Assembly: GCA_945898095.1 (NCBI GenBank)
Contig: CAMDHE010000014.1
Span: 1-55,969 of the forward strand
Direction of reading: 5' to 3'
Length of the DNA: 55,969 nt
From: Roseateles toxinivorans
Lineage (GTDB): Bacteria > Pseudomonadota > Gammaproteobacteria > Burkholderiales > Burkholderiaceae_C
The notes beneath the pieces were generated by a model that did not search any database, was not told the DNA's origin, and saw nothing but the letters and a program-made list of their open reading frames with translations. Each line of letters opens with the position of its first letter. Within the stretch, counting starts at the first letter, position 1. The position numbers were made by a program, and so were the translations under genes. This document shows, in pieces, positions 39,233-48,831 of this stretch.

Positions 39233-39574
39233 ATGCCTACCCCACCCGCTTGTCCCGTCTGCAGCCTCGAAAACACCTATCCCGACGGCGAGCGCTTGAT
39301 CTGCCCCGATTGCGGCCATGAGTGGCAGCCTGAGTCCGATGCCGCGGTTGAAGGCAGTGACAGCAAGATCATCAAGGATTCGAATGGTCAGCCGCTCGCC
39401 GATGGCGACTCGGTCTTCCTGATCAAGGACTTGAAGGTCAAGGGCAGCTCGATCAACCTGAAGAAAGGCACCAAGGTCAAGAGCATTCGACTGATCGCAG
39501 GCGACCATGAAGTCGATTGCAAGATCGACGGCGTCAGCTTCATGCTCAAGGCCGCCTTCCTGAAGAAAGCCTGA
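39233..39574 (+). CDS. yjdM: Zinc-ribbon alkylphosphonate utilisation-like protein YjdM (PhnA)
   Basis: 113 residues. N-terminal zinc ribbon CPVC...CPDCGHEW, then the PhnA domain with [40 protein letters not shown] and the end [12 protein letters not shown], nearly canonical. Despite the historical name, E. coli YjdM is not needed for phosphonate use and its role is unknown. ATG 39233 was chosen at the conserved start [10 protein letters not shown]. Convergent with engB, with 23 nt between the stops and no obvious hairpin. Confidence 0.9.
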   Translation: MPTPPACPVCSLENTYPDGERLICPDCGHEWQPESDAAVEGSDSKIIKDSNGQPLADGDSVFLIKDLKVKGSSINLKKGTKVKSIRLIAGDHEVDCKIDGVSFMLKAAFLKKA

Positions 39575-39597
39575 GCTCACCTCGAACGGCCAAGCGG

Positions 39598-40314
39598 TCA
39601 GGGCAACACCGGTTTGCCTTCGGGATGAACCCAGCTGTGCAGGATGCCGGCGACTTCGCCGACACCGAGCTTTTTCAGCGCCGAGAACAGCATCACCGTC
39701 ACATCCGATTCGGCCGTAGCAATACCGGCCAGAAAGGTCTTGCAGGAGGCCAGCGCGGCATTCGACTCGGTCCGGTTGAGCTTGTCTGACTTGGTCAGCA
39801 GCACCAGCAACTTGATCTCACCGTTGATGATTCTGGCGTTGACGAATTCGAGCAACTGCTTGTCCAGGTCGGTCAGCCCGAGGCGCGAATCGACCATCAG
39901 CACGACGCCTGACAGGCTGCGCCGCACTTCCAGGTAATCAGCCATCACCTTCTGCCAGCGCAGCTTGGCCGAGCGCGCCACTGCCGCATAACCATAGCCC
40001 GGCAAGTCGGCGAACCAGGTGTCAGCAGCGTCTTTCGGACCCAGCTCGAACAAGTTGAGGTGCTGGGTGCGGCCCGGCGTCTTCGAGGCAAAGGCCAGGC
40101 GCTTTTGCTGGGCCAGCGTGTTGATCGCGGTGGACTTGCCGGCATTGGAACGGCCGACAAAAGCGATCTCAGGCAACTCATTGGGCGGCAGATGCACCAG
40201 TTGGCTGGCGGTGGTCAGGAAGCGTGCCGTGTGGGTCCAGCCGAGTGCCACTTTTTCCGTCACTGGGGCCCCAATCCGGGCGGTTTCTTGCGGCAATGAA
40301 TTATTGTTGGTCAT
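39598..40314 (-). CDS. engB: Ribosome biogenesis GTPase EngB (YsxC/YihA)
   Basis: 238 residues. G1 GRSNAGKST, G2-region TPGRTQHLNLFEL, G3 DLPGYGYA and G4 TKSDKLNR are all present in the circularly normal EngB order; it acts late in 50S subunit assembly and is essential in many bacteria. About 20 extra N-terminal residues precede ARFLTTASQLVHLPPNELPE, common in betaproteobacteria. It is divergent from the cytochrome c4 gene across a 68-bp spacer. Confidence 0.95.
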   Translation of the reverse strand: MTNNNSLPQETARIGAPVTEKVALGWTHTARFLTTASQLVHLPPNELPEIAFVGRSNAGKSTAINTLAQQKRLAFASKTPGRTQHLNLFELGPKDAADTWFADLPGYGYAAVARSAKLRWQKVMADYLEVRRSLSGVVLMVDSRLGLTDLDKQLLEFVNARIINGEIKLLVLLTKSDKLNRTESNAALASCKTFLAGIATAESDVTVMLFSALKKLGVGEVAGILHSWVHPEGKPVLP

Positions 40315-40322
40315 GAAGATCG

Positions 40323-40350
40323 TTGGCTTTGCAATTTGCTATTGTAAAAT
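40323..40350 (+). promoter_or_regulatory. Putative promoter of the cytochrome c4 gene
   Basis: TTGGCT (40323-40328), 16-nt spacer, TAAAAT (40345-40350), 32 nt before the start codon. The match to the sigma-70 consensus is good at -10 and moderate at -35; inferred from sequence only. Confidence 0.5.
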
Positions 40351-40382
40351 CTATCGGTTAAGCCTACCAAATCAATATATTC

Positions 40383-41006
40383 ATGATGAAGATTGCTTCC
40401 GTCCTGCTCTCCAGCCTCCTCTTAGCCTTGGCCAGTTCGGCTTCTGCAAACACTGAAGCCGCTTCAAAACCCGACTTGGTCAAGGGTCAAGCCACCGCCA
40501 CTGCGGTCTGCGGCGCCTGCCACACGGCGGATGGTTCGCGCGGTGCCGCGGCCAACCCGATCCTGCAAGGCCAGCATGCCGAATACCTGGTCAAACAATT
40601 GGCCGAGTTCAAGGCCGGCAAGCGCGTCAACGCGGTCATGACCGGCATGGCCTCGATGCTGTCGCCGGAAGACATGAAGAATGTCGCCGCGTTTTACGCG
40701 TCCAAGCAGGCCAAGCCAGGCTTCTCCAAGAACAAGGACAGCGTGGCCTTGGGCGAGAAGATCTACCGCGGCGGCGTCGCTGATCGCCAGATCCCCGCTT
40801 GCGCAGGCTGCCACAGCCCGAACGGCGCTGGCATCCCGGCCCAATACCCACGCATCGCCAGCCAGCATGGCGATTACCTTGAAGCCCAGCTGAACAGCTT
40901 CCGCTCAGGCGCTCGCGGCAACAGCGCGCAGATGACTGCCATCGCCGCCAAGTTGAACGACAAGGAAATCAAGGCTGTCGCCGACTACACCGCCGGTCTG
41001 CGCTGA
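40383..41006 (+). CDS. Dihaem cytochrome c4
   Basis: 207 residues. Signal peptide cut near SSASA-NTEAA; first haem motif CGACH (C43, C46, H47) and second CAGCH (C140, C143, H144), in two homologous ~90-residue halves. Methionine axial ligands are probably in GMASML of the first half and the QMTAIA region of the second. Cytochrome c4 carries electrons from the bc1 complex to terminal oxidases in the periplasm. Two ATGs (40383, 40386) adjoin. In many relatives the ResB/ResC haem-export genes follow; here a terminator and msrP follow instead. Confidence 0.93.
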   Translation: MMKIASVLLSSLLLALASSASANTEAASKPDLVKGQATATAVCGACHTADGSRGAAANPILQGQHAEYLVKQLAEFKAGKRVNAVMTGMASMLSPEDMKNVAAFYASKQAKPGFSKNKDSVALGEKIYRGGVADRQIPACAGCHSPNGAGIPAQYPRIASQHGDYLEAQLNSFRSGARGNSAQMTAIAAKLNDKEIKAVADYTAGLR

Positions 41007-41046
41007 GCACCTGAACGATCAATGTCCGGTGCTGCCGGGCAAGGCA

Positions 41047-41077
41047 AAGGTCGGTGACAAGCACCGGCCTTTTTTTT
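41047..41077 (+). terminator. Rho-independent terminator after cytochrome c4
   Basis: AAGGTCGGTG (41047-41056) pairs with CACCGGCCTT (41062-41071) with one G-T pair, and is followed by a run of T to 41077. Classic intrinsic terminator form. Confidence 0.88.
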
Positions 41078-41160
41078 GGCCCGCAAGGGTAGCGCCAGCC
41101 TGCCGAGCAAGAATCCTTGCTTTCGCGTAAGGTGCCGGATCAGCATTGCCAGGAGGCCCG

Positions 41161-42129
<969 letters not shown>

Positions 42130-42133
42130 ATCC

Positions 42134-42760
42134 ATGGCCAGGCCCTTGCTGCTGCATCCGGCGGCCAAGCCGCTGTTCTTCATGCTCTGCCTGACGCCGC
42201 TGGCCTGGCTGATCTGGGGGGCGGCCAGCAATCGTCTGGGCGCCAATCCCGCCGAAGCCTTGATCCGCAGCCTGGGCGACTGGACTTTGCGCGCGCTCTG
42301 CCTGACCCTGGCCGTCACGCCGCTGCGGGTGATCACCGGCCAGCCGGCATTGGCGCGGCTGCGGCGCATGCTCGGTTTGTTCAGTTTTTTCTACGCCTGC
42401 CTGCATCTGCTGGCCTACAGCTGGCTCGATATGGGGCTAGATGCTGGCGACATCGCCCGCGACATCAGCAAGCGCCCCTTCATCCTGATCGGCTTTTGCG
42501 CCTGGCTGCTGATGCTGCCGCTGGCCGCCACTTCGTTCAACCGCGCGGTCAAGGCGCTAGGAGCCAAGCGTTGGCAGCTGCTGCACCGAGCGGTTTACCT
42601 GCTGAGCCTGGTCGCTTTGACGCATTTCATCTGGATGCGCTCGGGCAAGAACAATTTCGGCGAACCGGCAATTTATGCGGCGCTGCTGGCCATCTTGCTG
42701 GGCTGGCGAGTCTGGCGCCACTTGCAGGCGAAAATCCAGGGTCTGAGGAAACCGCAATGA
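42134..42760 (+). CDS. msrQ: Haem-binding membrane subunit MsrQ
   Basis: 208 residues, about six TM helices. FFYACLHLLAYSWLDMGLDA carries a haem-ligand His, and KALGAKRWQLLHRAVYLLSL another, the ferric-reductase-like pattern of MsrQ/YedZ; LRALCLTLAVTPLRVITGQP is the conserved first block. It passes quinone or flavin-derived electrons to MsrP. It starts 4 nt after the msrP stop; its stop overlaps the SDR start in an ATGA. Confidence 0.93.
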   Translation: MARPLLLHPAAKPLFFMLCLTPLAWLIWGAASNRLGANPAEALIRSLGDWTLRALCLTLAVTPLRVITGQPALARLRRMLGLFSFFYACLHLLAYSWLDMGLDAGDIARDISKRPFILIGFCAWLLMLPLAATSFNRAVKALGAKRWQLLHRAVYLLSLVALTHFIWMRSGKNNFGEPAIYAALLAILLGWRVWRHLQAKIQGLRKPQ

Positions 42761-43539
42761 CCGAACGTCCTGTCGTCCTGATCACTGGAGGCGCACGCCG
42801 CCTGGGCCGCTGCATGGCCCTCGACCTGGCAGCCCATGGCTACGACATCGCGGTCCATTACCGTCAGTCCGGCAGCGAGGCCATGGCCTTGGTCGATGCG
42901 TTGAAAGGCCTGGGCGCTGACGCTGAAGCCTTCTGCGCCGACCTTGCCGATGAAGCGGCCTGCGAAGCCCTGGTGCCCGCCGTGCTGGCACGCTTCGGGC
43001 GTCTGGACAGCGTGGTGAACAACGCCTCATTGTTCGAATATGACAAGGTTGAAACTTTCAGCTACGCCGCCATGGAAGCCCATTGGCGCGCCAACACAGC
43101 GCCCGCCATCGTGCTGGCGCGGGCCTTGCACCGGATCGCGCTGGCGCAAAACCGGCCGGCCTGCATCATCAACCTGCTCGACCAGAAACTCTGGAACCCA
43201 AATCCGGATTACCTCTCGTACACGCTCTCCAAAGCCGCCCTGGAATGCTGCAATACCTTGCTGGCCCAGGCGCTGGCGCCGCAGCTGCGCGTTTGCGGCA
43301 TCGCTCCTGGCGTGACGCTGGTCTCCGGCACGATGGATGACGCAGGCTTCGAGAAAGCGCACCAGCAAACGCCGCTGCAGCGTTCATCGACACCGCAGGA
43401 CATCGCCCGCAGCGTGCGCTTCCTGATCGAATCACCTGCCATCACCGGCACCACCTTGCTGGTCGACGGCGGCCAGCATCTGGCCGCCCAGGCCCGTGAC
43501 GTCTTGTTTCTAGACCCCCTTACCCAGACCCTGATATGA
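42757..43539 (+). CDS. SDR oxidoreductase, pteridine reductase-like (FolM/PTR1 type)
   Basis: 260 residues. The nucleotide motif is TGGARRLG (TGxxxRxG), the variant that distinguishes pteridine reductases from classical TGxxxGxG SDRs. NNAS, then LLDQKLWNPNPDYLSYTLSK supply the Asp, Tyr and Lys of the active site. These enzymes reduce dihydrobiopterin, dihydromonapterin or dihydrofolate with NADPH. Position directly before folB supports a pterin/folate role. The ATG overlaps the msrQ stop (ATGA, 42757-42760) and the stop overlaps the folB start. Confidence 0.88.
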   Translation: MTERPVVLITGGARRLGRCMALDLAAHGYDIAVHYRQSGSEAMALVDALKGLGADAEAFCADLADEAACEALVPAVLARFGRLDSVVNNASLFEYDKVETFSYAAMEAHWRANTAPAIVLARALHRIALAQNRPACIINLLDQKLWNPNPDYLSYTLSKAALECCNTLLAQALAPQLRVCGIAPGVTLVSGTMDDAGFEKAHQQTPLQRSSTPQDIARSVRFLIESPAITGTTLLVDGGQHLAAQARDVLFLDPLTQTLI

Positions 43540-43940
43540 ACAGCCCCCTGTCCCACCCTGCCCTGCTCGACTGCCGCCGGCTGTTTCTGCGCAACTACAC
43601 CGTCAATATCAATATCGGCGTGCATGAATTTGAAAAGCGCGGCGAGCAGCGCGTGCTGATCAATGTCGACCTCTACATCCCCTTGCGCAATTCGACGCCG
43701 CTGGCCGACGACCTCAGCGAAGTGGTCGACTACGACTTCATCCGGCGCACGATTGCCGATCGGGTCGCGCAAGGCCATGTCCATTTGCAGGAAACGCTTT
43801 GCGACGATGTGCTGGCGCTGATGCTCGAACATCCCTTGGTCAAGGCGGCGCGGGTCTCGACCGAAAAGCCTGATGTCTACCCGGACTGCGAGGCCGTCGG
43901 GGTCGAAGTCTTCGGCATCAAGCAGGAGGCCAGGCCATGA
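43536..43940 (+). CDS. folB: Dihydroneopterin aldolase-family protein FolB
   Basis: 134 residues. [20 protein letters not shown] is the FolB start (xGVxxxE), followed by [30 protein letters not shown] and [15 protein letters not shown], all conserved blocks of dihydroneopterin aldolase/epimerase. It converts dihydroneopterin to 6-hydroxymethyl-dihydropterin, or epimerises related triphosphates. The ATGA overlap with the SDR gene and the same with ttcA show tight coupling. Whether it is the main folate enzyme or a FolX-like paralogue cannot be decided. Confidence 0.88.
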   Translation: MNSPLSHPALLDCRRLFLRNYTVNINIGVHEFEKRGEQRVLINVDLYIPLRNSTPLADDLSEVVDYDFIRRTIADRVAQGHVHLQETLCDDVLALMLEHPLVKAARVSTEKPDVYPDCEAVGVEVFGIKQEARP

Positions 43941-44854
43941 CGCAGCAGGCTCAGGCAACAATACCGAATCAGGCGGCCGAAAAGAAGGTTGCGCTCGAAA
44001 TCAACAAGCTCTCCAAGCGCCTGCACCGGCAGGTCGGTGAGGCGATCGGTGACTTCAACATGATCGAGGAAGGCGACCGCGTGATGGTCTGCCTGTCGGG
44101 TGGCAAGGACAGCTACGCGATGCTCGACATCCTGATCAATATGCAGCAACGCGCGCCGATCACTTTCGACCTGATCGCGGTCAACCTCGACCAGAAACAG
44201 CCCGGCTTCCCCGAGCATGTGCTACCCGAATACCTGAAGGGCCGCGGCGTACCTTTCCATATCGAGGAGCAGGACACTTATTCGATCGTCAAACGGTTGA
44301 TCCCCGAAGGCAAGACCACCTGCAGCCTGTGCTCGCGCCTGCGCCGCGGCAACCTCTACCGCGTCGCCGATGAGCTCGGTGCCACCAAGATCGCGCTCGG
44401 CCACCACCGCGATGACATCATCGTCACCTTGTTCCTGAACATGTTTTTCGGCAGCCGCATGAAGGGCATGCCGGCCAAGTTGGTCAGCGACACCGGCCGC
44501 CATGTGGTGATCCGGCCGCTCGCCTATGTGGCCGAACCCGATCTGGTGCGCTGGGCCGAGCATCGCCAGTTCCCGATCATTCCCTGCAATCTCTGCGGCA
44601 GCCAGGAAAACCTGCAGCGCGTGCAGATCAAGGCCATGATCAACGACTGGGAGAAGCGCTTCCCCGGCCGGGTCGAAAACATGTTCACCGCGATGAGCAA
44701 TGTCGTGCCTTCGCACATGATGGACCGCAAGCTGTTCCCCTTCCAGAACCTGAAGGCGACCGGCCTGCCCGATGCCAACGGCGACATCGCTTTCGATGAA
44801 GAAGACGCTTGCGCGACCCCGGTTGCGGCGACTGTGATCAAGTTGCACCGCTAG
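43937..44854 (+). CDS. ttcA: tRNA 2-thiocytidine biosynthesis protein TtcA
   Basis: 305 residues. PP-loop [13 protein letters not shown] (SGGKDS at 54-59), CSLC (C129/C132) and CNLC (C217/C220); TtcA uses three of these Cys to hold a [4Fe-4S] cluster for thiolation of C32 in t[23 protein letters not shown] and [13 protein letters not shown] are conserved family blocks. Last gene of the coupled msrP operon. Its stop codon TAG lies inside the terminal inverted repeat of the following 166-bp element. Confidence 0.95.
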   Translation: MTQQAQATIPNQAAEKKVALEINKLSKRLHRQVGEAIGDFNMIEEGDRVMVCLSGGKDSYAMLDILINMQQRAPITFDLIAVNLDQKQPGFPEHVLPEYLKGRGVPFHIEEQDTYSIVKRLIPEGKTTCSLCSRLRRGNLYRVADELGATKIALGHHRDDIIVTLFLNMFFGSRMKGMPAKLVSDTGRHVVIRPLAYVAEPDLVRWAEHRQFPIIPCNLCGSQENLQRVQIKAMINDWEKRFPGRVENMFTAMSNVVPSHMMDRKLFPFQNLKATGLPDANGDIAFDEEDACATPVAATVIKLHR

Positions 44855-45018
44855 GGATGCTCTGCATAACCCCTCACGGTTTGTGATAGCGCGGCCTCGG
44901 GCGGTCTGCGGCGTTGCATTTATTGCCGATAGCACGCGCTATTGGCCGCAAAATGCGCCTTGCATCCCATCCCGTTCCGCACTACACACACTCGCGTTGA
45001 GTTATGCAGAGCATCCCT
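44853..45018. repeat. MITE-like element with 18-bp perfect terminal inverted repeats
   Basis: AGGGATGCTCTGCATAAC at 44853-44870 and its exact complement at 45001-45018 bound 166 bp with no coding capacity. Internal segments GCATTTATTGCCGATAGC and GCTATTGGCCGCAAAATGC are imperfect complements, so the transcript can form a long cruciform-like hairpin. It fills the gap between the convergent ttcA and M48 peptidase genes and starts within the ttcA stop. No clear target-site duplication. It is a miniature transposable element, an intergenic palindromic repeat, or a bidirectional 3' structure. Confidence 0.75.
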
Positions 45019-45022
45019 TGCT

Positions 45023-45862
45023 TCAACAGGGCTTGCCGGTTTCCCTGATGGCAAACTGGTTGGCGAGTTGAACGCGTTCATCATGCCCGGGATGGGATGA
45101 AAGAAAAGGCAGAGCAGCCGCTGCCTGACTGGCTTTGAGCATTGCCATGGTCCGTACGGCACCGCAGGCGCTGTAGCCGGCAGCCACGGCCCACTCAAGA
45201 CCGAGCAGGTCGGCTTCACGCTCTTCTTCTCGCGAGTAAGCCGTGGTGACGACCCCCACACCGAGACTGGCAACAAGGCCACCCAAGGGCACGCCGGCGA
45301 CCGTCAGCAAAGATCCCAGGACGTTACCGACACCCTTGGCCATATCGCTGCGCTCCTGGCGGATGTCACCATGCTTGAGTTTGAGGTGGGCGAGTTCATG
45401 CCCGATCGTCGTGGCGATTGCATCGCGATCAGCCCCGAAGCCCTGCAACATCGGCAAGGTGAGCCCGATCAGCCCCTCAGCTTGTTGACGCGAGGCAAAG
45501 GCGTTGGGGCCTTCAGCGGCCATCAGAGCCATCCGCGGCCGCAAACCGCTCTGTTTGGCAAGATCCAGCGCCACCACTTTGAGGCTTTCCAATGCCCTGC
45601 CCTCGATGACATAAAGCTGGCCGCTTCTGCCCTTCAGGCTGGAATCCTTGTATTTCGCCGTAGCTGTCCAGCCGGGTGAAAGCAGCCAGGCATCTGGTGC
45701 GGTTTTCGGCTTGACTGTCGCGCAAGCGCCCAAGGTCAATGCAACCAGCCCCCCAGCCAACAGGGTGACGGGCGAACGACGCGAACGACTGGCAAAATGT
45801 GCTGGCAAAACAACGCCCTCTTGATCAGGCAATGGTGCGGCTGACTGATGGACTGGCAGCAT
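45023..45862 (-). CDS. M48-family metallopeptidase, lipoprotein-like
   Basis: 279 residues. Zinc motif HELAH in TIGHELAHLKLKHGDIRQER with a downstream Glu in EEREADLLGLEWAVAAGYS; these are the M48 ligands. The N-terminus has a basic stretch, hydrophobic segment and lipobox LTLGAC near residue 47, so it is probably membrane-anchored and periplasmic, like BepA/LoiP-type proteases that remove misfolded outer-membrane proteins. No TPR domain. The start ATG 45862 leaves an unusually long n-region before the hydrophobic stretch; a downstream start is possible. Ends 4 nt from the palindromic element. Confidence 0.87.
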   Translation of the reverse strand: MLPVHQSAAPLPDQEGVVLPAHFASRSRRSPVTLLAGGLVALTLGACATVKPKTAPDAWLLSPGWTATAKYKDSSLKGRSGQLYVIEGRALESLKVVALDLAKQSGLRPRMALMAAEGPNAFASRQQAEGLIGLTLPMLQGFGADRDAIATTIGHELAHLKLKHGDIRQERSDMAKGVGNVLGSLLTVAGVPLGGLVASLGVGVVTTAYSREEEREADLLGLEWAVAAGYSACGAVRTMAMLKASQAAAALPFLSSHPGHDERVQLANQFAIRETGKPC

Positions 45863-45981
45863 CTTGATGGCGAAGTCAGTTTTTGATCGGCTATGCCGTT
45901 CGAGTCAGGCGACGATTTTATCGACCGAGCCAAGGTCGCCTGAAATCGATCACAATTTACCCGTCAACGATGGAGGAAACC

Positions 45982-46593
45982 ATGAACCGACGCCAGATGG
46001 TCTTGATCAGCGCCGCCGCAATGCTGCTCGGCGCTTGCAGCGGCCCCTATATGGTCAGCAGCGAAGTCGCCAGCTTCGGCAGCTGGCCTGCGCAAAGGCC
46101 GCCCGGGAGCTATTTTTTCGAGCGACTGCCATCGCAGCAAATGGGCAAACCTTCAGAACAGCAGCTCAAGCTGGAAGCAGCGGCTGCGGCCGCACTGGCC
46201 AAAGCCGGCTTCAAGCCGGCAGCTGATGCCAAATCGGCCGATGTGCTGGTAAGCCTTGGGATGACGATCAGCGCCCAGGATCTCGCGCCCTGGGATGATC
46301 CGCTCTGGTGGCGCTGGCATGGCAGCTACAGCCATTGGCGTTATGGCGGCTGGCCGCGTTCGACGCTGATGATCCAGTCGGCATCGATGTGGGAACGCCG
46401 CTATGAGCGCAATGCTGCGTTGCTGCTGCGCGACCGGCAGACTGCCGAACCGCTGTACGAAGCACGCGCCAGCAATGACGGCCTGTCGCGGGGCGATGAG
46501 CAGCTGACCGCTGCAATGTTCGAAGCTGCACTCAGCGATTTCCCCAAGGTCAAGCCTGAACCCCACCGGGTCGCGGTGCAGATCCAACGCTGA
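45982..46593 (+). CDS. DUF4136 lipoprotein
   Basis: 203 residues. Lipoprotein signal MNRRQMVLISAAAMLLGAC; mature part with SYFFERLPSQQMGKPSEQQL, a small helical region and an insertion WDDPLWWRWHGSYSHWRYGG rich in Trp/Tyr, then LYEARASNDGLSRGDEQLTA. The layout fits DUF4136, a family of outer-membrane-linked lipoproteins without known function. GGAGG just upstream of ATG 45982 fixes the start. Divergent from the M48 peptidase gene and followed by glmU. Confidence 0.85.
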   Translation: MNRRQMVLISAAAMLLGACSGPYMVSSEVASFGSWPAQRPPGSYFFERLPSQQMGKPSEQQLKLEAAAAAALAKAGFKPAADAKSADVLVSLGMTISAQDLAPWDDPLWWRWHGSYSHWRYGGWPRSTLMIQSASMWERRYERNAALLLRDRQTAEPLYEARASNDGLSRGDEQLTAAMFEAALSDFPKVKPEPHRVAVQIQR

Positions 46594-46640
46594 CTACAGC
46601 CAGCCCGGCCATAATCGCGGACTCAGACAGGAGTCGCGAT

Positions 46641-48014
46641 TTGGCAATGAACATCGTCATCATGGCAGCGGGCAAAGGCACCCGCATGAAGTCTTCGCTG
46701 CCCAAGGTGCTGCACCGCCTGGGCGGCCGCTCCTTGCTGCAACATGTGCTCGACAGCACCGCCAGCCTGGACGCGCAGTCCCGCATCGTCATCACCGGCC
46801 ATGGCGCCGAACAGGTCGAAGCGGCCGTCAGCGCGCCCTGCCTGAGCTTTGTTCGCCAGATGCCGCAGCTCGGTACCGGGCATGCCGTCCAGCAGGTTCT
46901 GCCGGCTTTGCAAGGTGAAGGCACGACGCTGATCCTGAACGGCGATGTGCCCTTGATTCGCACCGAAACCGCAGCGAGTCTGATCGAAGCCTGCGGCGGC
47001 CATAGTCTGGCCCTGCTGACGATCGATCTGGCCGACCCGAGCGGCTATGGCCGCATCATCCGCAGCGCCGCCGGCGTGCAAGCCATCGTCGAGCACAAGG
47101 ACGCTTCTCCAGCGCAGCGGCTGATCATTGAAGGCTATACCGGCATGATGGCCGCACCGACCGGCAAGCTCAAGCGCTGGGTGGCACAACTCGACAACAA
47201 CAATGTGCAGGGCGAGTTCTACCTGACCGACATCGTGGCGATGGCAGTGGCTGAAGGTGTGCCTGTACTCGGCATCAAGGCCCCCGACGAGACCGAAGTC
47301 CTCGGCGTCAACAGCCCGGTGCAACTGGCTGACCTCGAGCGGCGCTTCCAGCGCCAGCAGGCCGAAACCCTGATGGAAGCCGGCGTTCGGCTGGCCGACC
47401 CGGCAAGGTTCGATCTGCGCGGCAAGCTGGACTGCGGTCAGGATGTCGAGATCGACGTCAACTGTGTCTTCGAGGGCCAGGTCAGCCTGGGCGATGGCGT
47501 GCGGATCGGCGCCAATTGCGTGATCCGCAATGCGACGATTGGTGCCGGTGCCCGCATCCATGAATTCACCCATATCGACGGCGAAGGCCTCGGCGTCAAG
47601 GTCGGTTCTGGCGCGCTGGTCGGCCCGTTCGCCAGATTGCGTCCGGGCGCCGATCTGGGCCCCGAAGTGCATATCGGCAACTTCGTCGAGGTCAAGAACT
47701 CGACAATGGCACGCGGCGCCAAAGCCAATCACCTGGCCTATCTGGGCGACGCCAATGTCGGCGAGCGCGTCAATTTCGGCGCCGGCTCGATCACCGCCAA
47801 TTACGACGGCGCCAACAAGCACCGCACAAGCCTGGGCGCCGATGTCCATATCGGCTCCAACTGCGTGCTGATCGCGCCGGTCACGATCGGCGACGGCGCC
47901 ACCATCGGCGGCGGCTCGACCATCAGCAAGGATGTTGCAGCCGGTGATCTGGCAGTAGCAAGGGCCAAGCAAGTCGCGATCAGCGGCTGGAAGCGGCCCG
48001 CCAAGAGGCGCTGA
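46641..48014 (+). CDS. glmU: Bifunctional GlmU: GlcN-1-P acetyltransferase / GlcNAc-1-P uridyltransferase
   Basis: 457 residues. The N-terminal uridyltransferase has MAAGKGTRMKSSLPKVLH and GTGHAVQQ; the C-terminal left-handed beta-helix has hexapeptide repeats and NYDGANKHRTSLGADVHIGS for acetyl transfer. It makes UDP-GlcNAc for peptidoglycan and LPS. AGGAG (46629-46633) is 7 nt from TTG 46641 but 13 nt from ATG 46647, so the TTG is favoured, adding two residues to the usual MNIVI start. Convergent with the thioredoxin gene. Confidence 0.95.
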   Translation: MAMNIVIMAAGKGTRMKSSLPKVLHRLGGRSLLQHVLDSTASLDAQSRIVITGHGAEQVEAAVSAPCLSFVRQMPQLGTGHAVQQVLPALQGEGTTLILNGDVPLIRTETAASLIEACGGHSLALLTIDLADPSGYGRIIRSAAGVQAIVEHKDASPAQRLIIEGYTGMMAAPTGKLKRWVAQLDNNNVQGEFYLTDIVAMAVAEGVPVLGIKAPDETEVLGVNSPVQLADLERRFQRQQAETLMEAGVRLADPARFDLRGKLDCGQDVEIDVNCVFEGQVSLGDGVRIGANCVIRNATIGAGARIHEFTHIDGEGLGVKVGSGALVGPFARLRPGADLGPEVHIGNFVEVKNSTMARGAKANHLAYLGDANVGERVNFGAGSITANYDGANKHRTSLGADVHIGSNCVLIAPVTIGDGATIGGGSTISKDVAAGDLAVARAKQVAISGWKRPAKRR

Positions 48015-48017
48015 AAG

Positions 48018-48479
48018 TCAGCGGTGCAGGCCTTCGAGAACCTGTAATACCGCGACGTCGCCCATGCCTCTGGCATTCGCCAGTTCGCCAGCGCCGGTGG
48101 CGCTGATCACTGACCCATCGGTTTTCAGCACGGCCACAGCCGGGATGCCTTTCTTGAGCGGCACGCCCATCTGCGCCGCCAGATCGGTGTTGCGGTCGAA
48201 GCGACCGACATCGACCTTCAAGACAACCAGGCGCTTGTCCGAATAAGCACCCAGCTTGCCTTCGCCCATTTTTTGGTCCAGCGCCAGACAGTCGGCGCAC
48301 CAGTTGGCGCCGAACACGACCAGGACGTTTTTCTGCTGCGCCTGCGCGCTGGCCAGCGCCAGATTCAGCTCGGCGCGGGCATCAACCTGCTCCTTGTAAA
48401 CCTGTTTGGCCGTGGCCTGGGCAAAGACCGGCATGGCGCCGAGCAGCATTGCTGAACAAAGGGCGATTGATTTCAACAT
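48018..48479 (-). CDS. Exported thioredoxin-fold protein
   Basis: 153 residues. Signal peptide MLKSIALCSAMLLGAMPVFAQ; thioredoxin fold with NVLVVFGANWCADCLALDQK (CADC) and a cis-Pro in GIPAVAVL. It would act in the periplasm on disulfides or cytochrome/oxidase maturation. Start at ATG 48479; an in-frame ATG at 48515 would add 12 residues before the same signal. The next plus-strand gene starts 91 bp away, divergently. Confidence 0.85.
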   Translation of the reverse strand: MLKSIALCSAMLLGAMPVFAQATAKQVYKEQVDARAELNLALASAQAQQKNVLVVFGANWCADCLALDQKMGEGKLGAYSDKRLVVLKVDVGRFDRNTDLAAQMGVPLKKGIPAVAVLKTDGSVISATGAGELANARGMGDVAVLQVLEGLHR

Positions 48480-48570
48480 CAGCAGTTTTCCAGTTCGGGA
48501 GATGGAGTTTGCCATGCCGGTTGAGGCAGAGTCGAAACCGCCATCGAATGCGCCGTTGTAGGATGCCCGC

Positions 48571-48795
48571 ATGAAAATCAATATGATCGAAATCCAGAAG
48601 TTCAAGGCTGCCAGCCATGGCAACGGTCTGGTGATGTTCAAGGTCGACGCGACGGTGACACCAAAGGCGCCGATCGACGGCATCGAGCCGAGCTCGATCA
48701 TCAGCATCAGCGAAGTCAATGCCAGGGTTTTGATGGCTTTGCTAAAAGCGCAGCTGGTGGAATTGGACGGTCGCAAGGCCCGCAGCCAGCGTTGA
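48571..48795 (+). CDS. Small conserved-looking hypothetical protein
   Basis: 74 residues starting MKINMIEIQKFKAASHGNGL, followed by VMFKVDATVTPKAPIDGIEP and a helical end with a Lys/Arg-rich tail. It begins after a gene start spacing suited to its own promoter (no overlap with neighbours), and composition and codon use match nearby genes, so I regard it as real. No known family or motif. Lies between the thioredoxin-like and UPF0149 genes. Confidence 0.55.
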   Translation: MKINMIEIQKFKAASHGNGLVMFKVDATVTPKAPIDGIEPSSIISISEVNARVLMALLKAQLVELDGRKARSQR

Positions 48796-48831
48796 CAAAC
48801 CACTGCTGCGCCGAGCAGCGACAATACCGCG

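Noticed and set aside
46623-47972. Minus-strand open frame of 449 codons opposite glmU
   Set aside because: Shadow frame of glmU, with composition like other antisense frames.
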